28,067 bases of DNA from contig NYTT01000100.1 of NCBI GenBank assembly GCA_002683775.1, positions 1 to 28,067 on the forward strand. Direction: 5' to 3'. The notes beneath the pieces were generated by a model. The model made no database searches, was not told the DNA's origin, and was given only the letters and a program-made list of their open reading frames with translations. This stretch comes from Flavobacteriales bacterium (GTDB taxonomy: Bacteria > Bacteroidota > Bacteroidia > Flavobacteriales > BACL11). The translations under genes were made by a program, and so were the position numbers. Numbering within the stretch: position 1 is the first letter of the stretch; the number at the start of each line of letters is the position of its first letter. Shown in pieces: positions 23,516 to 28,067 of this stretch.

Positions 23516-24532
23516 ATGATAGAAAAAGTTAAAATCTTACTTAATGAAGTAGAAATATTTCACCCAAATTCTAAAGTAGAGGTAGAAAGTTTTCGCCTCA
23601 AATATTTAGGTAAAAAAGGTGAAATGAATGAACTTTTTAAAATTTTAAAAGATATCCCCAGTCAAAATAAAAAAGAATTTGGACAAAAAATTAATCTTCT
23701 TAAAAAAAATATTCAGCTCAAAATTGATTTATACAAAGACAGTTTTATTGCTTTAAAATCGGCAGAAAATATTGATACATCAAGACCAATTTTTTTAGAT
23801 AGTATTGGAAGTAAACATCCTATATCAATGATCAAAGATCAAATAATTGATATATTTAATAGAATTGGATTTACTATATCTGAAGGGCCAGAAATTGAAG
23901 ATGATTGGCATAATTTTTCAGCACTTAACTTGCCTATTGAACACCCTGCACGTGATATGCAAGACACGTTCTTTATACAAACGGATCCTGATATTTTACT
24001 TAGGACTCATACCTCGTCAGTGCAAGTTCGACATATGGAAAACAACACTCCACCTATAAGAACTTTATCTCCTGGGCGAGTTTATAGAAATGAGGCTATA
24101 TCAGCTCGGGCACATTGTATTTTTCATCAAGTTGAGGGCTTGTTTATAGATGAAAATGTAAGTTTTGCAGATCTTAAACAATGTTTATTATATTTTGCAA
24201 AAGAGATGTTTGGAGAAAAGACAAAAATTAGATTAAGACCATCATACTTTCCGTTTACGGAGCCATCCGCTGAAGTTGATGTAAGTTGTAATATCTGCAA
24301 TAGTAATGGGTGTAATGTATGTAAAAATACTGGCTATCTTGAAATTTTAGGATGCGGAATGGTAGATCCTAATGTTTTAGAAAACTGTGGTATAAATTCA
24401 AAAAAATATGCTGGATACGCATTTGGAATGGGAATTGAAAGAATTGCAATGCTAAAGTATGGGGTAAAAGATCTTCGTTTATTTTATGAAAATGATCAGC
24501 GTTTTTTACAACAATTTAATCAATTAAGCTAG
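23516..24532 (+). CDS. pheS: Phenylalanyl-tRNA synthetase alpha subunit
   Basis: The catalytic alpha chain of heterotetrameric PheRS. 338 residues. The N-terminal coiled-coil tRNA-binding arm covers about residues 1-85. The class II core holds the HPISMIKDQI region (about 102), ISEGPEIEDDWHNFSALNLP (about 122), EHPARDMQDTFFI, motif 2 VYRNEAISARAHCIFHQVEG and motif 3 FGMGIERIAMLKYG. Before motif 3 is CNICNSNGCNVCKNTG, a CxxC...CxxC knuckle found in Bacteroidota PheS and missing from many other bacteria. All signature motifs are intact. The beta subunit is not in the window, so pheS and pheT are not adjacent here. ATG start without a Shine-Dalgarno sequence. Confidence 0.96.
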   Translation: MIEKVKILLNEVEIFHPNSKVEVESFRLKYLGKKGEMNELFKILKDIPSQNKKEFGQKINLLKKNIQLKIDLYKDSFIALKSAENIDTSRPIFLDSIGSKHPISMIKDQIIDIFNRIGFTISEGPEIEDDWHNFSALNLPIEHPARDMQDTFFIQTDPDILLRTHTSSVQVRHMENNTPPIRTLSPGRVYRNEAISARAHCIFHQVEGLFIDENVSFADLKQCLLYFAKEMFGEKTKIRLRPSYFPFTEPSAEVDVSCNICNSNGCNVCKNTGYLEILGCGMVDPNVLENCGINSKKYAGYAFGMGIERIAMLKYGVKDLRLFYENDQRFLQQFNQLS

Positions 24533-24568
24533 CAAATAAAGCATCTTATATCTTTACTTTAACCTTAA

Positions 24569-25615
24569 TTATCTAAAATCCCAGTTGTAAGTATGTAAGT
24601 TCTCAACTGAGTGCCTTAATAAATCAATAGCCCCTCTTACATCTTTTTTGTGTACCATTTCAATAGATTGATGTATATGTCTAGTAGGTATAGATACAGC
24701 GCCAGCAATACTGCCTCCTGGATTCATTCTTTGAATTCCAGCTGTATCAGTTCCACCAGCTGGCAAAATCTCTAATTGTGTTTTTAGTTTTTTATTTTTT
24801 GAGATCTCTTTCATATACGCAACCATTCTATAGTCGCAAACGGTGGCTGAATCCATTACCTTAATACAAGCACCATCACCCAAAGAAGAAACTTGCTCTT
24901 GCTTGGTAGATCCTGGAGTGTCCCATGCGATAGTAGTATCTAAACCAAACCCAAAATCAGGATTAATATCCATTGATGAAACATTTGCTCCTCGTATGCC
25001 GATTTCTTCTTGTACGGTAAAAACTGCATATACATCATAAAAAGGCTTTTTACTCATTTCTCTTAACATTTCTATTAAAATAAATACTGAAACTCTATTA
25101 TCTAAAGATTTACAATTTATACAGTCTCCCATTTCCAAAAGTTCACTCTTTCTTGTGATTGTATCTCCAACAGAAATAACTTTTTCAAGTTCTTCTTTAG
25201 TTCTGCCAGTGTCTATAAAATAATCTTTTATAGTTGGGACCTTTGCCCTGTCAGCAACGCTCATCAAATGAATTGGCTTACCTCCCATCACACCTATGAT
25301 ATCTTTTTTCCCGTGAATGATAACTCTTTGTGCAGTTAGTGTTTTTGGATCAAACCCTCCTAAAGTATGAAAATAAACAAAACCTTTATCATCGATATGA
25401 GTAACAATAAAGCCAATCTCATCCATATGTGCTCCTATCATTACCCGTTTACTTTCTTTTCCTTTTTTTACAGCGACAACATTTCCCATATTGTCAATTT
25501 TTATTTCATCAACTAAGGGTTTTATTTCTCTTAGAACTATCTCTCTTACTTTTTGTTCATGTCCTGGAGCGCCAGAAATCTCACAAATTTCTGATAATAA
25601 GTTTATATTTATCAT
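24569..25615 (-). CDS. M42-family metallo-aminopeptidase
   Basis: A 348-residue di-zinc aminopeptidase of family M42 (tetrahedral, TET-like; sometimes mislabelled endoglucanase). Ligand motifs are complete: GAHMDEIGFIV (His63, Asp65), KSLDNRVSVF (bridging Asp172), TVQEEIGIRGA (catalytic Glu203 and Glu204), GLDTTIAWD (Asp226) and TRHIHQSIEM (His313, His315 region). A PDZ-like dimerisation insert occupies roughly residues 75-160. It has no signal peptide, so it is cytosolic and probably trims peptides to free amino acids, a use that would fit peptide uptake by the ABC protein elsewhere in the window. It begins 10 nt after the pyk stop and ends the rnc-to-M42 transcript. Faces pheS across a 36-bp gap. 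Confidence 0.93.
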   Translation of the reverse strand: MININLLSEICEISGAPGHEQKVREIVLREIKPLVDEIKIDNMGNVVAVKKGKESKRVMIGAHMDEIGFIVTHIDDKGFVYFHTLGGFDPKTLTAQRVIIHGKKDIIGVMGGKPIHLMSVADRAKVPTIKDYFIDTGRTKEELEKVISVGDTITRKSELLEMGDCINCKSLDNRVSVFILIEMLREMSKKPFYDVYAVFTVQEEIGIRGANVSSMDINPDFGFGLDTTIAWDTPGSTKQEQVSSLGDGACIKVMDSATVCDYRMVAYMKEISKNKKLKTQLEILPAGGTDTAGIQRMNPGGSIAGAVSIPTRHIHQSIEMVHKKDVRGAIDLLRHSVENLHTYNWDFR

Positions 25616-25625
25616 TATTATTTTA

Positions 25626-27038
25626 TTAAATTTTACTTAATTTCATCATATTAGTCATGCCTTTTTCTCTTGCAGGCATACTTGCTATATTTATAACTAA
25701 ATCACCTTTTTTTAGATATTTTAGTTTTCTTAATATTTTTTTAGTGTCTTTAATTGTTGAACTTGTAGTCTGTCCACCTTCATAATAAAAACCCTGCACT
25801 CCCCACACTAAACTTAATGAATTAAGTATCTTTTGGTTATTTGTAAAAACATAAATAAAAGCATGTGGCCGAAAACTTGATACCTTTATTGAATTATATC
25901 CAGAATATGTGTTTGTAATAATAGCCTTTGCTTTTACTTGTTCGGCAATTTGGACAGCATTCAAACAAATAGAATTACTTAGAAATCTTGAGTCCTGTAA
26001 AGGATCTCTAGCTATAATATTTTTTGAAATATTATGTTTACTATACTCAATATCACGTATAATTTTACGCATAGTATCTACAACCTTTAAGGGAAATTTT
26101 CCTACAGATGTTTCTCCACTTAACATTAGAGCATCAGCTCCATCAATTACAGAATTTGCAACATCATTAACTTCAGCTCGTGTAGCAGATGGTGACAAAG
26201 TCATGCTTTCAAGCATTTGAGTTGCTATAATTACAGGTCTTGATTTAGAAATACATTTATTAACTATCATTTTTTGATAAACAGGCACTTTTTGAGGGGG
26301 GACTTCAACTCCTAAATCTCCCCTTGCTACCATTATAGCATCTGTGACATCAATTATATCATCTATATTTCTTATTGCTTCAGGTTTTTCAATTTTTGCA
26401 ATAATTTTTACAGTAGATTTTTTTAGTTTTAGCTTTTTTTTAAGATCTAATACATCTTTTGATTTTCTTACAAAAGAAAGTCCAACCCATTCAATATCTT
26501 GATTTAAAATAAATTTTAAATCTAATAAATCTTTTTTAGTAAGGCAAGGAAGAGATATGCTTGTGTTAGGTAGATTAACTCCTTTTCTAGAATGTAGAAT
26601 CCCGCCAAATTCAACTTTTAAAATAACAGTATCTATATTATTAGAACGTTGTACTTTAAGTACAATTTTACCATCATCTAGAAGCACGCTGTCATTTACC
26701 TTTACATCTCTAGCAAATTCTTGATAATTAATATAAACTGCACCTTTTCTTTTTTTTGTAGAAAACTCAATAGTTTGACCTTTTTTTAAATTTAAAGGTT
26801 TGGCAAAATCACCTACCCTAATTTTAGGACCCTGCAAGTCTGCTAAAATTGCTGTGTGTGTTCCGTTTTGTTTATTTAATTCTTTTATGTCGTAAATAAT
26901 TTTTTCCGCTATACTATGCTCAAGATGTGAGAAATTTAACCTACAAACATTTACTCCTTTTTTCATTATAGCGCTTAACATCTCTTTTGAAGATGTTGAG
27001 GGGCCAATAGTTGCTATTATTTTAGTCTTTCTAATCAT
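25626..27038 (-). CDS. pyk: Pyruvate kinase
   Basis: Final glycolytic step, PEP + ADP to pyruvate + ATP. 470 residues, usual length for the form without an extra C-terminal domain. Landmarks: TKIIATIGPSTSS, CRLNFSHLEH, ILADLQGPKIRVG, the active-site signature IAKIEKPEAIRNIDD, VARGDLGVEVPP, PVIIATQMLESM and EVNDVANSVIDGADALMLSG. All are complete. The B domain (about residues 70-165) is present, and the C-terminal regulatory domain is intact. The ATG overlaps the stop of the upstream IPExxxVDY-family gene by 8 nt (ATGATTAG), suggesting coupled translation. The order rnc - IPExxxVDY - pyk is a typical Bacteroidota arrangement. Effector specificity cannot be deduced. Confidence 0.97.
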   Translation of the reverse strand: MIRKTKIIATIGPSTSSKEMLSAIMKKGVNVCRLNFSHLEHSIAEKIIYDIKELNKQNGTHTAILADLQGPKIRVGDFAKPLNLKKGQTIEFSTKKRKGAVYINYQEFARDVKVNDSVLLDDGKIVLKVQRSNNIDTVILKVEFGGILHSRKGVNLPNTSISLPCLTKKDLLDLKFILNQDIEWVGLSFVRKSKDVLDLKKKLKLKKSTVKIIAKIEKPEAIRNIDDIIDVTDAIMVARGDLGVEVPPQKVPVYQKMIVNKCISKSRPVIIATQMLESMTLSPSATRAEVNDVANSVIDGADALMLSGETSVGKFPLKVVDTMRKIIRDIEYSKHNISKNIIARDPLQDSRFLSNSICLNAVQIAEQVKAKAIITNTYSGYNSIKVSSFRPHAFIYVFTNNQKILNSLSLVWGVQGFYYEGGQTTSSTIKDTKKILRKLKYLKKGDLVINIASMPAREKGMTNMMKLSKI

Positions 27039-27441
27039 AAATTATAAATCTGTTACAATTTTTCTCTTTTTGTAAATCAAATTCGTAGACAAGTAAAATG
27101 TCGTCAATTGATTTTAGTTTAATTAAAAAATCATTCTTTATTATATTCCAGTCAAAGGTACTTATAATTAAGAAATAGTTAATGGTTTTTTGTGATGGAA
27201 TCAAATATCCCTTTTTTGATAAGTTTGATAATAAATTGAGTTTTACACCATCAGGAGCGTGTGATTTATATCTATTAACAAATAAGTCATCATCAATTCT
27301 ATGCGCATCAGTTAACGCAAAATTTACTCCTTCTATTAAATTTAATTTCCAACATAGTTTGTAAGCTTTAGAATGACTATTTATTGCTAGAACTACAAAA
27401 TCAAAACTATGTTCACATTCCAAAATATAATGCCTTTTCAT
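27031..27441 (-). CDS. IPExxxVDY-family protein with drifted signature
   Basis: A 136-residue protein of unknown function. The family is recognised by its place between rnc and pyk and by a conserved central strand, normally IPE-x-x-x-VDY followed by FL. Here that segment reads IPSQKTINYFLII, keeping I-P and Y-F-L but with Ser for Glu and Ile-Asn for Val-Asp. The N-terminus (HYILECEHSFDFVVLAINSH) and C-terminus (LLVYEFDLQKEKNCNRFIIYD) fit the family only loosely. Cytosolic, no signal peptide. The gene starts 5 nt after rnc and overlaps the pyk start by 8 nt, so it is co-expressed with both. The name follows context as much as sequence. Confidence 0.7.
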   Translation of the reverse strand: MKRHYILECEHSFDFVVLAINSHSKAYKLCWKLNLIEGVNFALTDAHRIDDDLFVNRYKSHAPDGVKLNLLSNLSKKGYLIPSQKTINYFLIISTFDWNIIKNDFLIKLKSIDDILLVYEFDLQKEKNCNRFIIYD

Positions 27442-27446
27442 AATTG

Positions 27447-28067
27447 CTAAAATACACTATTAATAATTTTTTTAGATGCTCTTTGTTCTGCCTCCTTTAT
27501 GGAAGATGCCTTTGCTTCTGCAGATTTTTTGCCATTAATAAACACTGAAACTAAAAAAAATTTTGCGTGCTCTAAGCCTTCTTTTTTTTCGAGCCTATAC
27601 TCGATAATAAACTTCTCTTTTTGACTACGAGTAAGCAGTTGGCTTTTAAAGTCTATATCAGATAAGCTGTTTAAATATTCTGAATTATATATGTATTCTT
27701 TAATAAATAACTTTGTTGCTTTTAGACCTTTGTCTATATATATAGCTCCAATAATAGCCTCCAAAGTATTTCCAAAAACACTTTTTGGAACTAATTTTAA
27801 ATTAGAAATTATTTTATCAGAAGGTATAATTTTTTCACCAACTAAATTTAAATGTTTACGTCCTACGATAATTGATCTTTTTTGAGACAAAACACCCTCT
27901 ACATGATTTTTCTTTTCCAAAAAAAGAAAATCAGATATTACAGATGATAATATCGCATCTCCTAAGAACTCTAATCTTTCATTGTTATCCTTTTCATCAT
28001 AAGATTTATGAGTAAGAGCTGTTTTATAAATTGAATTGTAGGAACTTTTAGATAATACACTGGATAT
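27447..28067 (-). CDS. rnc: Ribonuclease III (5' end outside the window)
   Basis: A double-strand-specific endoribonuclease for rRNA processing and mRNA turnover. The frame is open to the window edge, so the TTG near 27920 is internal; 206 residues are visible. The catalytic domain shows TALTHKSY, the signature ERLEFLGDAILSSVISDF with its acidic metal ligands, and the second site NTLEAIIGAIYIDKG with its catalytic Glu. The C-terminal dsRNA-binding domain runs from DFKSQLLTRSQKEK to the end (KKSAEAKASSIKEAEQRASK). Probably about 30-40 N-terminal residues are missing. The upstream neighbours acpP and fabF expected in Bacteroidota lie outside the window. Confidence 0.94.
   Translation of the reverse strand: MSSVLSKSSYNSIYKTALTHKSYDEKDNNERLEFLGDAILSSVISDFLFLEKKNHVEGVLSQKRSIIVGRKHLNLVGEKIIPSDKIISNLKLVPKSVFGNTLEAIIGAIYIDKGLKATKLFIKEYIYNSEYLNSLSDIDFKSQLLTRSQKEKFIIEYRLEKKEGLEHAKFFLVSVFINGKKSAEAKASSIKEAEQRASKKIINSVF

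Noticed and set aside
24533..24568. Intrinsic terminator between pheS and the M42 gene
   Set aside because: I could not find a convincing stem with a T run on either strand.
25909..26220. A 103-codon plus-strand frame inside pyk
   Set aside because: Antisense shadow of a conserved enzyme, with no promoter box or domain to support it.
27918..27920. TTG as the start of a 157-residue RNase III
   Set aside because: The frame continues upstream without a stop and contains the catalytic signature ERLEFLGDAIL, so the gene runs off the window edge.
1..28067. CRISPR array, tRNA, insertion sequence or prophage
   Set aside because: No regularly spaced repeats, cloverleaf-like segments, transposase or integrase motifs were noticed on either strand.

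Overview
The window is AT-rich and gene-dense, with no tRNA, rRNA, CRISPR array or insertion sequence that I can see. It looks like a streamlined, probably aquatic Flavobacteriia-like member of the Bacteroidota. The evidence is the gliding-motility lipoprotein GldH, an rnc - IPExxxVDY-family - pyk gene order, a PheS with a CxxC...CxxC knuckle, a DksA-like protein without the four-cysteine finger, almost no Shine-Dalgarno sequences, and several promoter boxes of the Bacteroidota type TAnnTTTG. The genus cannot be fixed from the sequence alone. Every gene is chromosomal housekeeping or lightly accessory, and no stretch over 300 bases is without a gene.

Layout. 1-1808 (+): the 3' end of ileS, a DksA/TraR-family gene and lspA. 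1801-3576 (-): asd followed directly by a sulfotransferase-like gene. 3722-5506 (+): uvrC. 5560-7867 (+): a TPR lipoprotein and a SCO-family copper/redox lipoprotein whose reading frame breaks in a run of ten A. 7870-9747 (-): lysS and a single-domain rhodanese. 9835-12671 (+): a SIS-type sugar-phosphate isomerase, lipB and a serine hydrolase. 12743-14542 (+): a fused two-ATPase peptide-type ABC protein with no permease nearby. 14535-20929 (-): a tight six-gene run holB - ricT (PSP1) - gldH - PBP1A - scoA - scoB. 20996-22186 (+): pgk. 22173-22724 (-): cvpA. 22760-23083 (+): a small conserved-looking protein. 23076-23465 (-): a small lipoprotein. 23516-24532 (+): pheS. 24569-28067 (-): rnc (5' end missing), an IPExxxVDY-family gene, pyk and an M42 metallopeptidase.

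The genes cover translation (IleRS, LysRS, PheRS alpha), lower glycolysis (Pgk, Pyk, probably sugar isomerisation), lysine/threonine/methionine precursor synthesis (Asd), lipoylation (LipB), ketone-body or acetoacetate activation (ScoA/ScoB), DNA repair and replication (UvrC, HolB), RNA processing (RNase III), and the envelope (LspA, PBP1A, GldH). Several predicted lipoproteins (TPR protein, SCO protein, GldH, the 23076-23465 protein) would be clients of the LspA encoded here.

The window is mostly ordinary, and I found no convincing new defence or mobile system. The points most worth a second look are: three promoter boxes placed exactly 4 nt before their start codons, implying leaderless mRNAs, two of them back to back in a 35-bp gap; the SCO frameshift at A10; three convergent gene pairs that end in the same 8-bp overlap TTAnnTAA; a lysS start corrected by its promoter; and a conserved-looking 107-residue protein of unknown function.
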